Assembly (NCBI RefSeq): GCF_000808575.1
Contig: NZ_JWLW01000012.1
Span: forward strand, 124,001 to 188,000
Origin: Alteromonas marina
GTDB taxonomy: Bacteria > Pseudomonadota > Gammaproteobacteria > Enterobacterales > Alteromonadaceae
Direction of reading: 5' to 3'
Length of the DNA stretch: 64,000 bases
The notes beneath the pieces are model-generated. The model was not told the origin of the DNA, did not search any database, and saw only the letters and a program-made list of their open reading frames with translations. Position numbers and translations under genes: made by a program. Shown piece by piece: positions 28,112 through 36,923 of this stretch; position 1 is the first letter of the stretch, and each line of letters starts with the position of its first letter.

Positions 28112-29329
28112 ATGACAGTATGGCTTAGTGCAGGCATTATTTTCACCCTACTTTCTGTAGCCTATATTTTGTTTAAATGGGGCAACATGAAAGTGGTCGG
28201 CGTAACGCCAGTTAGAACCTTTACCTTTATTGCCATTCTCTTTACCTCAGGTTTGGACGTGGGCCTTATTATGTTCCCGCTCACTGAATTTGCTGGTTAT
28301 GCTGACATAAGCGCAAGTCCTGAATATGCCTTCACCAATCCGCTCGCCATTGAGTTTGGGTTCTGGGGATTCTTAATTTGGGGATTCTACTTTCTTACTT
28401 GTTTTTATTTCTGCGTAATCGAACCGAAAGTAAAGTTCTTCGAGCTTCCGGTTGTTAAGTTCGTAAACAACGTTGTAATCATCGGAACCTGTGCTTTCAC
28501 GGCGTTTCTATTACTGTCTAACCTTCCGTGGTATTTACCGTCTATAGGCGACGGAGAATCTGTCGTGCCTGCGTTCTACCTGATTGTGTTTGCAGCCATT
28601 GCTTTTGCCGTATATTCGAGCACTAGCATTAAATACGTGCGTATTTTAAGCCTAACAACAACATGGGTATTCATCGCCCTCATTGTTGGCATGTGGGCGG
28701 CAGCATTTGTATTTGGCGAAAGTGAGATAACGGCTTATTTTACCAACCTAGGTCTTATTGGCGGGTACTTTGCGAACATCGATAACTTCGTATTGCCCAT
28801 TAATGAGTATCACGAGTTCTATCTATTCTGGTGGTTCAGCTGGAGCATCATGATTGGTCAGTTTACGTCTCGTTTCGTGGGCGGTCTTAAAACTTATCAA
28901 GTTATGCTGGCTATGATGGTTATTCCATCTATCCCTATCGCTGCATGGTTCTCTGTGCTGTATCACTACCACAGCGCAGGTATTCCAACGGAAGGGATTA
29001 CAAATATGGCAATGGTATTTGTAGGTATCGTTTTTGTAATCAACTCACTTGATTCACTGATTAGACTGTACACAGATAATCTAAACATGACCGTTGAACG
29101 CATCGGTAAAGGCAATTACATTGCTCTCAATATCGTGGCACTTTCGCTACTCACGCTGCTGTTCAAACTAGACTTCTTGCAAATTCAGTGGGTGGGTGCG
29201 TTAGTTATCGCTATCTTCTTTAGCTGCTTTGCTTTCATCCTAAGTCAGAAGTTTAAATCGGTGACGGCCATCAAAACATCGCCGAAAGAAAATAAAATCG
29301 ACTTTACCAAGATAGAAAATCTCAACTAA
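28112..29329 (+). CDS. Short BCCT-type (choline/betaine) transporter
   Basis: 405-residue polytopic membrane protein with about ten hydrophobic segments. WWFSWSIMIGQFTSRFVGG corresponds to the BCCT signature (WWxxW near TM8), and YFCVIEPKVKFFE is also BCCT-like. It is shorter than usual BCCT carriers (500-650), which have an extended C-terminus and 12 TM segments. GGGAGG just upstream supports the ATG at 28112 over a TTG at 28040. Its position after betB-betA makes choline uptake the likely job. Whether the reduced size keeps transport function is inference. Confidence 0.82.
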   Translation: MTVWLSAGIIFTLLSVAYILFKWGNMKVVGVTPVRTFTFIAILFTSGLDVGLIMFPLTEFAGYADISASPEYAFTNPLAIEFGFWGFLIWGFYFLTCFYFCVIEPKVKFFELPVVKFVNNVVIIGTCAFTAFLLLSNLPWYLPSIGDGESVVPAFYLIVFAAIAFAVYSSTSIKYVRILSLTTTWVFIALIVGMWAAAFVFGESEITAYFTNLGLIGGYFANIDNFVLPINEYHEFYLFWWFSWSIMIGQFTSRFVGGLKTYQVMLAMMVIPSIPIAAWFSVLYHYHSAGIPTEGITNMAMVFVGIVFVINSLDSLIRLYTDNLNMTVERIGKGNYIALNIVALSLLTLLFKLDFLQIQWVGALVIAIFFSCFAFILSQKFKSVTAIKTSPKENKIDFTKIENLN

Positions 29330-29357
29330 TTAAATCAATCACCTCTTACCTCATTAA

Positions 29358-29380
29358 CATTGGCTCACTTTGAGCCAATG
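29358..29380 (+). other. Stem-loop between transporter and porin
   Basis: CATTGGCTCA (29358-29367) and TGAGCCAATG (29371-29380) form a perfect 10-bp stem with a 3-nt loop, 29 bp after the transporter stop. No T run follows, so it may dampen rather than end transcription into the porin gene. Confidence 0.5.
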
Positions 29381-29467
29381 GGGGTAAGTGTTGCCCGAAA
29401 CCGGCGTAAAAGCGCATTAACTAGGAAGCGGGCCAAATAAAACAACGATAAAAACAGGTGTTTAACA

Positions 29468-30190
29468 ATGAAAAAATTGAATTCTTTTTTTACATCCGCG
29501 CATATTTTCACAGTGGCTATTGTCGCAGCGTTGTATTCTTCAGCTTCATTCGCTGATTGGAGCGCCAACATCTCTGCGGTTTCAGATTATACCTTCAACG
29601 GCGTTAGCCAAACGCAAAACGACCCTGCACTACAAGGCGGTGTTGATAAAGCATTTGATAACGGCACTTATGCAGGCACGTGGGCATCTAATGTAGATTT
29701 TGGTGGCGATACAAACCTTGAGTGGGATTTTTACGTGGGTCGTTACCAAATGCTAACCGAAACGGTGAGTTTGGACTACGGCATCGCTTATTATTCTTAT
29801 CACGGTGGCGATGATTCAAGTGATGGCAATTACCCAGAGGTGTATACCAAGTTTGGTTATGCCAGTGACTACGGTAGCTCAGAACTAAACTTTTGGTACA
29901 CGTGGGATTACTTTGGAACAGGCGCAAAACACGCTATCGCAATGGTAGCTCATACCTTTGAACTCGCACCCAACCATCATTTACGTGCAAGCTTTGACGT
30001 ATCTAACTCACTAGACAGTGACAAGTGGCTGTGGAATGGTGATGACACCTCTTTCTACCACTACCGTTTGGCTTACCAAACGAGTTATGAAGGGTTTGAT
30101 TTCGAAATTGCTGCTGAAAACACCAATCTTGATTTTGATACCGCCGATGAGCGCATTGTATTTGGTGTATCAAAAACCTTCAGCTTCTAA
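29468..30190 (+). CDS. TorF-family putative outer-membrane porin
   Basis: 240-residue beta-barrel protein: signal peptide ending near SASFAD, then WSANISAVSDYTFNGVSQT, the TorF-family (Gcw_chp) opening, followed by alternating amphipathic strands and ending VFGVSKTFSF with C-terminal Phe, needed for outer-membrane assembly. Located after the choline transporter, it probably lets choline or betaine cross the outer membrane. This is context inference. Confidence 0.85.
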   Translation: MKKLNSFFTSAHIFTVAIVAALYSSASFADWSANISAVSDYTFNGVSQTQNDPALQGGVDKAFDNGTYAGTWASNVDFGGDTNLEWDFYVGRYQMLTETVSLDYGIAYYSYHGGDDSSDGNYPEVYTKFGYASDYGSSELNFWYTWDYFGTGAKHAIAMVAHTFELAPNHHLRASFDVSNSLDSDKWLWNGDDTSFYHYRLAYQTSYEGFDFEIAAENTNLDFDTADERIVFGVSKTFSF

Positions 30191-30202
30191 ACTTGAATTG
30201 GA

Positions 30203-30230
30203 AAGTGGTTCTTCAGAATAAGAACCACTT
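30203..30230. terminator. Hairpin after the betaine operon
   Basis: AAGTGGTTCTT (30203-30213) and AAGAACCACTT (30220-30230) form a perfect 11-bp stem with a 6-nt loop just after the porin stop and before convergent rlmF. The T tail is weak. Confidence 0.55.
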
Positions 30231-30307
30231 CCCTTAGTAAATGCTATGCGTGCTCGCACTACGCTGTTTCAACTGTACTCGGTCAATTTAACTTAGCGAT
30301 ACGACGG

Positions 30308-31297
30308 TTAAAAAGTCCACGCAACAAAACGACTCAATTTACTGCCCTGTCCCATATCAACCACTTTACACTGCGTAGCACCGTAATAATCAATACTGGT
30401 TTTAATTGGTTTCAAGTGGGCACTCTTCGACACCAAGCAGGTGAACCATTCTACATTGTCTTTTACAGAGACACTCTCTTGAACCATGCGCTGAATGAAG
30501 GCAAGTTCACCACCTTCGCACCACAGTTCATTAGCTTGACCCGCAAAATTCAAGTTCGCGTAATTACCTTGGTAAGAAGCATTTTGATCTTTTAGCTTAG
30601 ATGTACGACGCCCAAAACCTTGATCCCGATTATCAGTGAACTTTGCACCACTTCGTTTCTTTTTGTTACGGGTTAAATTAGATGTCTTCCTTTGCGTGCC
30701 AGACAGTGCATCTTGCGCAGACTTGTGAAACGGAGGATTGCACATAGTAAACGTAAACCGTTCATTTGCTTCAATCACGCCGTTGAAAATACTTGCTCTA
30801 TTCGCTTGTTTACGCACTTGGAATTTATGGGCTAACACACTATTTTTACTAGCAATAGCTCTAGCACTTTTTACTGCGACGTCGTCAACATCACTCCCTA
30901 CGAACGACCAGTCATAGGATGAAACGCCGATAATAGGATAGATAGCATTTGCGCCTACGCCTATATCAAGCCCACGAACGCTTTGATCTTTTTCGTTTTG
31001 ACTCTGCCCGCCCTGCGCACTGCTGCTTGTTGATTTTAATAAATCAGCAATACCGTGGATATAATCTGCTCTTCCAGGTACAGGGGGACATAAGTAGCCA
31101 TCAGGAATATCCCAATATTCAAGACGATAATAGTGATGAAGTAAGGCCGCATTAAGCAATTTCACCGCTTGTGGGCTAGTAAAATCTATACTGGTATTGC
31201 CGCTTTTAGCACGAACGAGAAAAGGCTTAAGCGCCGGGTATGTCTGGCACAGCGCATCCATAGGATAGCCGTTTCTGTGGAGATTTTTTGGATGCAT
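30308..31297 (-). CDS. rlmF: 23S rRNA (adenine1618-N6)-methyltransferase
   Basis: AdoMet-dependent N6-methyltransferase modifying A1618 of 23S rRNA. Starts MHPKNLHRNGYPMDAL; LDIGVGANAIYP is the AdoMet-binding motif and MCNPPFHKS the catalytic NPPF motif. 329 residues, similar to E. coli RlmF with a slightly extended linker. It begins 6 bp after soxR on the same strand, so it is probably cotranscribed with that regulator. Confidence 0.95.
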   Translation of the reverse strand: MHPKNLHRNGYPMDALCQTYPALKPFLVRAKSGNTSIDFTSPQAVKLLNAALLHHYYRLEYWDIPDGYLCPPVPGRADYIHGIADLLKSTSSSAQGGQSQNEKDQSVRGLDIGVGANAIYPIIGVSSYDWSFVGSDVDDVAVKSARAIASKNSVLAHKFQVRKQANRASIFNGVIEANERFTFTMCNPPFHKSAQDALSGTQRKTSNLTRNKKKRSGAKFTDNRDQGFGRRTSKLKDQNASYQGNYANLNFAGQANELWCEGGELAFIQRMVQESVSVKDNVEWFTCLVSKSAHLKPIKTSIDYYGATQCKVVDMGQGSKLSRFVAWTF

Positions 31298-31303
31298 GAA
31301 GCG

Positions 31304-31780
31304 CTACTTTTTATGTGAAACTAAAAACTGGGATTGCACGTTTTCATCGAGCAACTGGGCACCGCTACCTCGGGCTGCCACTTTATCGTCGGTATTGTAA
31401 AGCCTACATCGGTCTAATGACAAACACCCACAGCCAATACAGCCTTCTAACGACGTCTTCAAACTGGTCAGCGCCGCAATTTTTGCTTCGATATGCTGGT
31501 TAAACACCGTGCTTAATTTTGCCCAATCAGCTTGTGTTGGCGTTCTGTTGTCTGGAAGTGTAGACAATAGACTCTTTATCTCAGCAAGGGAATAACCCAT
31601 ATTTTGCGCAATCAAAATAAAGGAAACTCTGCGAATGACAGAGCGAGGAAATGCTCTATTTCCACCATTTGTGCGCACAGAAGGAATTAGCCCTTCGTTG
31701 GCATAATAGCGAATTAATGAAACAGCATTGCCAGTACGTTTGGCAATAAAGCCAATGCTTACCATAGGTTCTGGTGCCAT
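31304..31780 (-). CDS. soxR: Redox-sensing regulator SoxR
   Basis: MerR-family [2Fe-2S] regulator that senses redox-cycling compounds. The N-terminal helix-turn-helix (SIGFIAKRTGNAVSLIRYYANEG) and dimerisation helix are followed by the SoxR cluster CIGCGCLSLDRCRLYN near residues 113-128 (Cys-x2-Cys-x-Cys-x5-Cys). 158 residues, near normal length. It faces a VOC-family gene, with an 18-bp SoxR-like box in between. No soxS is present, as usual outside enterics. Confidence 0.96.
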   Translation of the reverse strand: MAPEPMVSIGFIAKRTGNAVSLIRYYANEGLIPSVRTNGGNRAFPRSVIRRVSFILIAQNMGYSLAEIKSLLSTLPDNRTPTQADWAKLSTVFNQHIEAKIAALTSLKTSLEGCIGCGCLSLDRCRLYNTDDKVAARGSGAQLLDENVQSQFLVSHKK

Positions 31781-31824
31781 AACGCCCCTTTTCCAATTTC
31801 GAAATAGCGGTAAAAAACGCTTGA

Positions 31825-31842
31825 TCTAAAGTTAGCTTTAGA
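31825..31842. promoter_or_regulatory. SoxR box
   Basis: TCTAAAGTTAGCTTTAGA, an 18-bp palindrome (one central mismatch) resembling the SoxR consensus CCTCAAGTTAACTTGAGG. It lies between soxR and the VOC gene. TTGATC at 31821 and TAAGCT at 31846 are spaced 19 bp, the elongated spacing typical of MerR-family promoters, reading towards the VOC gene. Confidence 0.7.
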
Positions 31843-31885
31843 TATTAAGCTGTTTTTCGTTGATTATCTACACAAGGAAAAACAC

Positions 31886-32266
31886 ATGACAACTGCATAC
31901 TTAGAGCACGCGAATATCACCGTTGAAAACCCAGATGAGCTAGCCAGCTTACTTTGTACGCTATTTGGTTGGAAAGTACGGTGGAGCGGCGGCGCCAAAA
32001 ATGACGGCTACACGGTGCACGTAGGAAACGATAAAGACTACCTAGCCCTTTACAGACCTAAAATTATCAATGATATAGAAAGCGATTATAAAACCCTCGC
32101 CAATATCAACCACATCGGTATTATTGTGCCTAATTTAGACGAAACAGAGCAGCGGGTTCTGGCACTAAATTTCAATACTTTTAGCCATGGCGATTATGAA
32201 CCAGGTAGACGCTTTTATTTTATGGCTCAGAAGAATATTGAAATAGAAGTAGTGAGCTACGCGTGA
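31886..32266 (+). CDS. VOC/glyoxalase-superfamily protein
   Basis: 126-residue vicinal-oxygen-chelate fold protein: LEHANITVENPDELASLL, a first beta-alpha-beta module, then NINHIGIIVPNL as the second. Metal ligands typical of the fold (His, Glu) are present near the ends (LEHANI and EIEVVSYA). Divergent from soxR and preceded by a SoxR box, so it is probably induced by redox-cycling compounds and detoxifies or binds one. Substrate unknown. Confidence 0.85.
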   Translation: MTTAYLEHANITVENPDELASLLCTLFGWKVRWSGGAKNDGYTVHVGNDKDYLALYRPKIINDIESDYKTLANINHIGIIVPNLDETEQRVLALNFNTFSHGDYEPGRRFYFMAQKNIEIEVVSYA

Positions 32267-32398
32267 ATTTCAGCCTAGCTGAGTAGATGAAAATGATGCT
32301 AGATTGAATGCTAAAGGCCCGTGTTAGCTGTTAGTTAACAGTTTGTTCTTTAATACAAGATCACGGGTAATTGCATCAATACAAGACAGGAAGCAAGG

Positions 32399-33742
32399 AT
32401 GAGAAAGGCACTCGCAGTAACACTAAGTTTTGTGATGTTAACCCTACCAGTACACGCATGGGCTAACGACATACTCAGTATGAAACAACGCAGTGAACTT
32501 ATAGATAAGATCACCGTTGAACGCTTTGAAACCGTATTGCCAAAAATAATGGAGCGTGAAGGCATCGACATGTGGGTGCTAATGTCCCGGGAATACAATG
32601 AAGATCCCGTTTTAAAAACCATGCTACCTTCTACTTGGATTTCCGCACGACGTCATACCATGTTGGTCATTTATGACCCAGGCAATGGACAACCGCTAGA
32701 ACGTTTGGCTGTAGCAAGGTACGCAGTAGGCTCATTATTTAAAAAAGCGTGGGATAAGGAGGCGCAACCCGACCAGTGGGAAGCATTGAAAAATATTATC
32801 AAGACCCGCAGTCCCTCAAAAATAGCCATAAATAAGTCTGAAGCTTTCGCACTTGCCGATGGCATGACCGCTACTGAGCACGAAAAATTTATGGCTGTGC
32901 TTCCTAAAGAACTAAAAAGCCGTGTAGTGAGTGGTGAGAAGCTTTCAATTGGTTGGTTAGAAACACGAAGTGAACTGGAAATGCAGTATTATCCTGTTCT
33001 GGCCCAAATTGGTCATTCTCTTATAGCAACGGCATTCTCAAATGAAGTCATTACACCTAACGTAACAACTACAGACGATGTTGTATGGTGGCTTCGCGAC
33101 CAAACCCGTGCACTAGGGCTTACTAATTGGTTTCATCCCACCGTCTCTATTCAACGCCAAGACAATGATGTGTTCGATCAAATCAGCGCGTTCAGTAAAC
33201 GCCCTGGCGAAAACATCGTACGTCCAGGCGATCTCATTCATGTTGATTTCGGCATTACTTACCTTCGACTTAATACTGATCAACAGCAGCATGCTTACGT
33301 GTTAAAGCCTGGTGAAAAAGACGCGCCAGCTTCACTTAAAAACGCACTCAAATCCGGAAATCAGTTGCAGGACATTCTGACCGGTAATTTTAAGGTAGGC
33401 AGAACAGGTAACACTATTTTGAGTATGTCGCGACAGCAGGCTATCGAACAAGGCATTACGCCCGCTATTTACACCCACCCGCTTGGTTTTCATGGGCACG
33501 CGGCAGGTCCAACGATAGGAATGTGGGATGCACAGGAAGGAGTACCAGTTCAAGGTGACTATCCAGTGTTTGCACAAACGGCCTATTCGATAGAACTCAA
33601 TGCAGCAAGCTTTATTAAAGAGTGGAACAAAGAAATTAGAATTATGCTGGAAGAAGATGCATTTTTTGACGGTAAGTCAGTAACCTATTTAGATGGTAGA
33701 CAAACTGAGTTTCATTTGATTCATTCAGACAAAAAACAATAA
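32399..33742 (+). CDS. Exported M24-family (Xaa-Pro peptidase-like) protein
   Basis: 447 residues: signal peptide (cleavage near AWAND), an N-terminal creatinase-like domain (EGIDMWVLMSREYNEDP) and a pita-bread M24 domain. Metal ligands are visible: HVDFGITYLRLNTDQQ (two Asp), HPLGFHGHAAGPT (His), YSIELN (Glu) and MLEEDAFF (Glu). Probably a periplasmic aminopeptidase or prolidase-like hydrolase. No operon partner. Confidence 0.88.
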   Translation: MRKALAVTLSFVMLTLPVHAWANDILSMKQRSELIDKITVERFETVLPKIMEREGIDMWVLMSREYNEDPVLKTMLPSTWISARRHTMLVIYDPGNGQPLERLAVARYAVGSLFKKAWDKEAQPDQWEALKNIIKTRSPSKIAINKSEAFALADGMTATEHEKFMAVLPKELKSRVVSGEKLSIGWLETRSELEMQYYPVLAQIGHSLIATAFSNEVITPNVTTTDDVVWWLRDQTRALGLTNWFHPTVSIQRQDNDVFDQISAFSKRPGENIVRPGDLIHVDFGITYLRLNTDQQQHAYVLKPGEKDAPASLKNALKSGNQLQDILTGNFKVGRTGNTILSMSRQQAIEQGITPAIYTHPLGFHGHAAGPTIGMWDAQEGVPVQGDYPVFAQTAYSIELNAASFIKEWNKEIRIMLEEDAFFDGKSVTYLDGRQTEFHLIHSDKKQ

Positions 33743-33868
33743 CTATAGGTGGAGCGTTACGCCTATTTTAAGGCCTATACGTAATGAAAAAACTGAACGG
33801 TGCGGCTAAAGGTTGGCCGATGCGTGGAGACTTACGTAGAATTAAATGAAGCGAAGCGTAAAGTGTCA

Positions 33869-33896
33869 GGCCTTTCGCCCTTTCAAGCGAAAGGCC
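33869..33896. other. Stem-loop between convergent genes
   Basis: GGCCTTTCGC (33869-33878) and GCGAAAGGCC (33887-33896) form a perfect 10-bp stem with an 8-nt loop between the M24 gene and the convergent DUF3718 gene. No T run, so a termination role is uncertain. Confidence 0.45.
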
Positions 33897-33946
33897 ATGA
33901 AACTGTACTAAATATTAGCAGTAGGTTGCTATCCTAAAACGCAGTC

Positions 33947-34414
33947 TTACTCAGCAGCAGTGCGAACAACTACGTTCTCTGCACTGTATTCGCGAACAAA
34001 ATCAGACATTGTTTTGTGGTTACAAATAATGTTCTCACCTTCCAAACCAAACTTCGCTAGTGCCGCTTCTTTACCTACTGAAAGCGCTTCTAGACAAGCC
34101 TGTGACGCAACATCTTGGTTCTTAGCAACAAGTGCTACAGTTTTCGCGTTTTCAGTCGCCTTGTTGTTTTTGTACATGTAAGCAAAAGTGCGAAGTGATT
34201 CGCCGTTGCAGCGTACAGATGCACTGAACTCTTCTGCATTAAAACCTTTTGAACGGATAAGACGCAATGCAGGACCAAAACCATCTTCAGCAGCAGTTAA
34301 ACATGCTTGTGTTTCGATGTTGTCGTTAATTGGCTTTAGTACGACATCTTTTGCGAAAGATTGAGTGGCAGCAACAGATAGTGTTAGAGCAATTGCGAAA
34401 GTAGACAGTTTCAT
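33947..34414 (-). CDS. DUF3718-type exported protein
   Basis: 155 residues with a signal peptide ending QSFAKD. Two similar halves follow: ETQACLTAAEDG with a later SVRCNG, and ASQACLEALSVG with a later IICNHK. Each has a Cys pair, giving an internally duplicated small periplasmic domain of the DUF3718 type. Function unknown; such proteins are common in Alteromonadales and Shewanella. Confidence 0.8.
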   Translation of the reverse strand: MKLSTFAIALTLSVAATQSFAKDVVLKPINDNIETQACLTAAEDGFGPALRLIRSKGFNAEEFSASVRCNGESLRTFAYMYKNNKATENAKTVALVAKNQDVASQACLEALSVGKEAALAKFGLEGENIICNHKTMSDFVREYSAENVVVRTAAE

Positions 34415-34733
34415 TTTTGAATTCCTATTTTGTAACTAAATTAGATATCACCTGAGTGATGAATACATTATGAACAATACTTTCAAAAAATAAAGCATTT
34501 TACGTAATTTAATTACAGAAATAGCAAAATAAACAGACAGATCACGACAAAACTGAAAGTTATTTACAAAAACAGGCATATTTTATATAAAATTTTACAT
34601 ATAAGTCTTTTTAGTTACAGAATGACTTCAGAAGGAATATAAAAAAGCGCGCATGAAATTGCTTTCAGCGCGCCTAGCCTTGTGAACGATATTAAATAAA
34701 ATCGGACAGTAGAGTAACCTTTAAAGTTTAAAC
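34415..34733. other. AT-rich intergenic region, 319 bp
   Basis: Between two minus-strand genes. It holds the terminator of the unknown 374-residue gene (34641-34673) and, nearer 34415, the promoter region of the DUF3718 gene, which is very AT-rich. No gene seen. Confidence 0.5.
34641..34673 (-). terminator. Intrinsic terminator of the unknown gene
   Basis: On the minus strand GCGCGC-TGAAA (34661-34673 side) pairs with TTTCA-GCGCGC (34647-34658 side) apart from one bulged base, and is followed by a run of T (34641-34646). A strong rho-independent terminator about 60 bp after the stop of the 374-residue gene. Confidence 0.8.
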
Positions 34734-35858
34734 CTATAGAATGAGATCGTGCATCCAATTTAGTGAAGGCAACTGCTGTTCTGGTTGGTAAAAGAGTCTA
34801 TTGAGTCTACCCAATAAATTAACAGAACGACTGGGATCGTGCGCTTTCACCCTATGCTCGCTTTCAGTAAGCATGAACTCCCAAGGCTGAAGATTGAGTT
34901 CGTCTACTTCTTGTTGCGTGACGCCCAGTGATTGTAATGTTGACAAAATTCGCTCTGTTTTACTTTCGGCAATAGGAATAATTTCGTTGCCGTATAAATC
35001 ATCGAGCGGCTCACTAATAGCTTCTAACGTGTGATTTATTGCTGCCCACACTCCATCGTGATCAAACGCCCAGCCTCGCGGAGCATAGTACCCCTCTATT
35101 TCCCACTCAAACTCAGCGTTACTTACAGCAATAGAACTTTCCGCTTCAGGAGAATAGGCCAAATCTGGTTTAGCACCAATGTTGTAGGCGTCTACGCTCA
35201 TGGCGATGCAAATGATTAAGTCACCACAGTGTTGTTTGTTAGTATAAAGCGCCTCGAAAGCCGCACGCTTAACGCCCATCCAACCATGCACTTTTGAAGG
35301 TTGTTCAACAAAGTGCCTTACATCATCGGGTAAGTCTTCGCCGTACGCGTTTATGAGCAAAGGCAGCGGATTTTGATCTGGCGCTTCTTCTGGCATCCAG
35401 ACTTCGTATTCTTGACGGTTATCAGCTTTTCCCCGACTTTTTATTCCGTAGGACAAATTCACAGGACGACAAATGCTTCTGTCTTCATCCACTTTATGAA
35501 AATACTCAGAGCGCATGCGCTTTATAAACGGAGCATCTAGACCTGCTAACGCTGCTGTTGGATAGCGATAGCCTATTTCACTATGTTCAACCATGTGCAA
35601 CGTAGAGATGGCTTGCGTTAACTTATTTTTAAGCCCTGCCAGTGCTTTCACTTTTGGGAGAACAATACTTCTTTCAGGCTCTATAGTAAGCCTGCTACCA
35701 TCTTCGGTTACGAACTTTGGGGTTTTATGAAATTCAAAGCCTGAAAACCCTAATGTTTCTACCGCGGCGTTTCTATATTGAGAAAGCTCACTGAAAAGCG
35801 CGGTATGATTACGAATATGTTTAAATAATGGTCTTGATGCGGTCATATTTACTTCCAT
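34734..35858 (-). CDS. Protein of unknown function (374 aa)
   Basis: Not recognised. Soluble, no signal peptide or membrane segment. It contains EYEVWMPEEAPDQ and a tryptophan-rich region (FEWEIEGYYAPRGWAFDHDG). The start is ambiguous: ATG at 35858 or 35846, each with a GGAAG upstream. It begins 37 bp after the PaaX-like regulator on the same strand, so the two are probably cotranscribed; a strong terminator follows. Its link to the acyl-CoA dehydrogenase across the divergent promoter is unknown. Confidence 0.75.
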   Translation of the reverse strand: MEVNMTASRPLFKHIRNHTALFSELSQYRNAAVETLGFSGFEFHKTPKFVTEDGSRLTIEPERSIVLPKVKALAGLKNKLTQAISTLHMVEHSEIGYRYPTAALAGLDAPFIKRMRSEYFHKVDEDRSICRPVNLSYGIKSRGKADNRQEYEVWMPEEAPDQNPLPLLINAYGEDLPDDVRHFVEQPSKVHGWMGVKRAAFEALYTNKQHCGDLIICIAMSVDAYNIGAKPDLAYSPEAESSIAVSNAEFEWEIEGYYAPRGWAFDHDGVWAAINHTLEAISEPLDDLYGNEIIPIAESKTERILSTLQSLGVTQQEVDELNLQPWEFMLTESEHRVKAHDPSRSVNLLGRLNRLFYQPEQQLPSLNWMHDLIL

Positions 35859-35894
35859 TTCAGCTACTTCCGTTCTAATTCAACGTTTACTCAC

Positions 35895-36695
35895 TCAATT
35901 TTGGTTTAAAAAGCGTAACCATATCTGTGCGCCTATATCATCGTATTTTTTTACAAGGTTACGGTAACGCTCGCGCATTGCTACATCTACAAGTGGTGTT
36001 GGCAGCAAAGGGTCAAAGACCAAGTGATATAACGCTCTATCTCCTATCACATAAGATTCTTTTGTGGCTTCTTCAAGGGGTAAAGAAGTCAAACGAGCGA
36101 GAGATTCTTCTATTTCATTACATCCGTTTCTATACAGCGACTCTAGGTTTAAGTGGCGCCATAGTCCCATCGCCTTGGTTTGTGTCTTACTGTCAAAATC
36201 GCAGGCGCTAAACAATAGGGCCTTCCTCGACAGACCAAGTGAATAAAGTTTGTCTCTTACTTCGCCTGCTCCGCCTGAAAAATTATTCGGCCTAATGTAA
36301 AAGTCGTTTGCCAGCTTTTTCATTCCCGCAAGCTTAAGTGCACGCTCGTTATTTCTGTTCTGCTTTTGATCACTTTTGGCAATGGGGCTAGTTTGAGCGA
36401 CAACCCAATCGTTTTGCCAAGGTACAAGCCCATTTTCATCTTCTCGCCACTGGTGTATTTCTTTAGCAAAACGAATACCTTCGTCGCCTAGTTTGTAATA
36501 ACCGCGTTCAACCAAGGTGATTAGGTGTGCAGACTGTAAGCGGGTTAGCGTTACTCGAATGTTGTTTTCAGAAATACCAAACAATGCTCCCACGCGAACA
36601 GCTGCACTGGCATTCATTTTAATATTGTCTCGGGAACCCAATAGCTTTAGCAGAAGCTTTCGTGCGACGGGCTTTTTCTCTTTTTCTAGCTGCAA
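35895..36695 (-). CDS. PaaX-like transcriptional regulator
   Basis: 266 residues. N-terminal winged helix (GALFGISENNIRVTLTRLQSAHLI), central and C-terminal PaaX-type domain with SLYRNGCNEIEESLARL and FDPLLPTPLVDVAMRERY. PaaX senses phenylacetyl-CoA in its best-known case. Divergent from the AidB-type acyl-CoA dehydrogenase with an inverted repeat in between, so it probably represses that gene in response to an acyl-CoA. Which acyl-CoA is unknown. Confidence 0.85.
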   Translation of the reverse strand: MQLEKEKKPVARKLLLKLLGSRDNIKMNASAAVRVGALFGISENNIRVTLTRLQSAHLITLVERGYYKLGDEGIRFAKEIHQWREDENGLVPWQNDWVVAQTSPIAKSDQKQNRNNERALKLAGMKKLANDFYIRPNNFSGGAGEVRDKLYSLGLSRKALLFSACDFDSKTQTKAMGLWRHLNLESLYRNGCNEIEESLARLTSLPLEEATKESYVIGDRALYHLVFDPLLPTPLVDVAMRERYRNLVKKYDDIGAQIWLRFLNQN

Positions 36696-36822
36696 GTTCT
36701 ATTTACTTCTTTGTTTTAGATAGAGCCTAAATACTTAATCAAGCCTCGACTCAGTTGACTACATAAACCACTTGAGGCCAACCACGCGACTTCCATCATT
36801 ATATAAACACACGCAAGGCACA

Positions 36823-36865
36823 AACATTACATTATTTGTTAATTTTAAACTAATGATGTAATGTT
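36823..36865. promoter_or_regulatory. Inverted repeat between PaaX-like regulator and dehydrogenase
   Basis: AACATTACAT (36823-36832) and ATGTAATGTT (36856-36865) are perfect inverted arms, centres 33 bp apart (about three helical turns), 60-100 bp before the dehydrogenase ATG. Good operator candidate for the divergent PaaX-like regulator. Confidence 0.6.
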
Positions 36866-36923
36866 CAATATAGAGAGCAAAGACAAAGACACATTTTTTG
36901 TGTAACCACTAAGTGGAAATGCC

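Noticed and set aside
33784-33849. 21-codon frame (MKKLNGAAKGWPMRGDLRRIK)
   Set aside because: No ribosome-binding site and no evidence of conservation available; possible but not supported.
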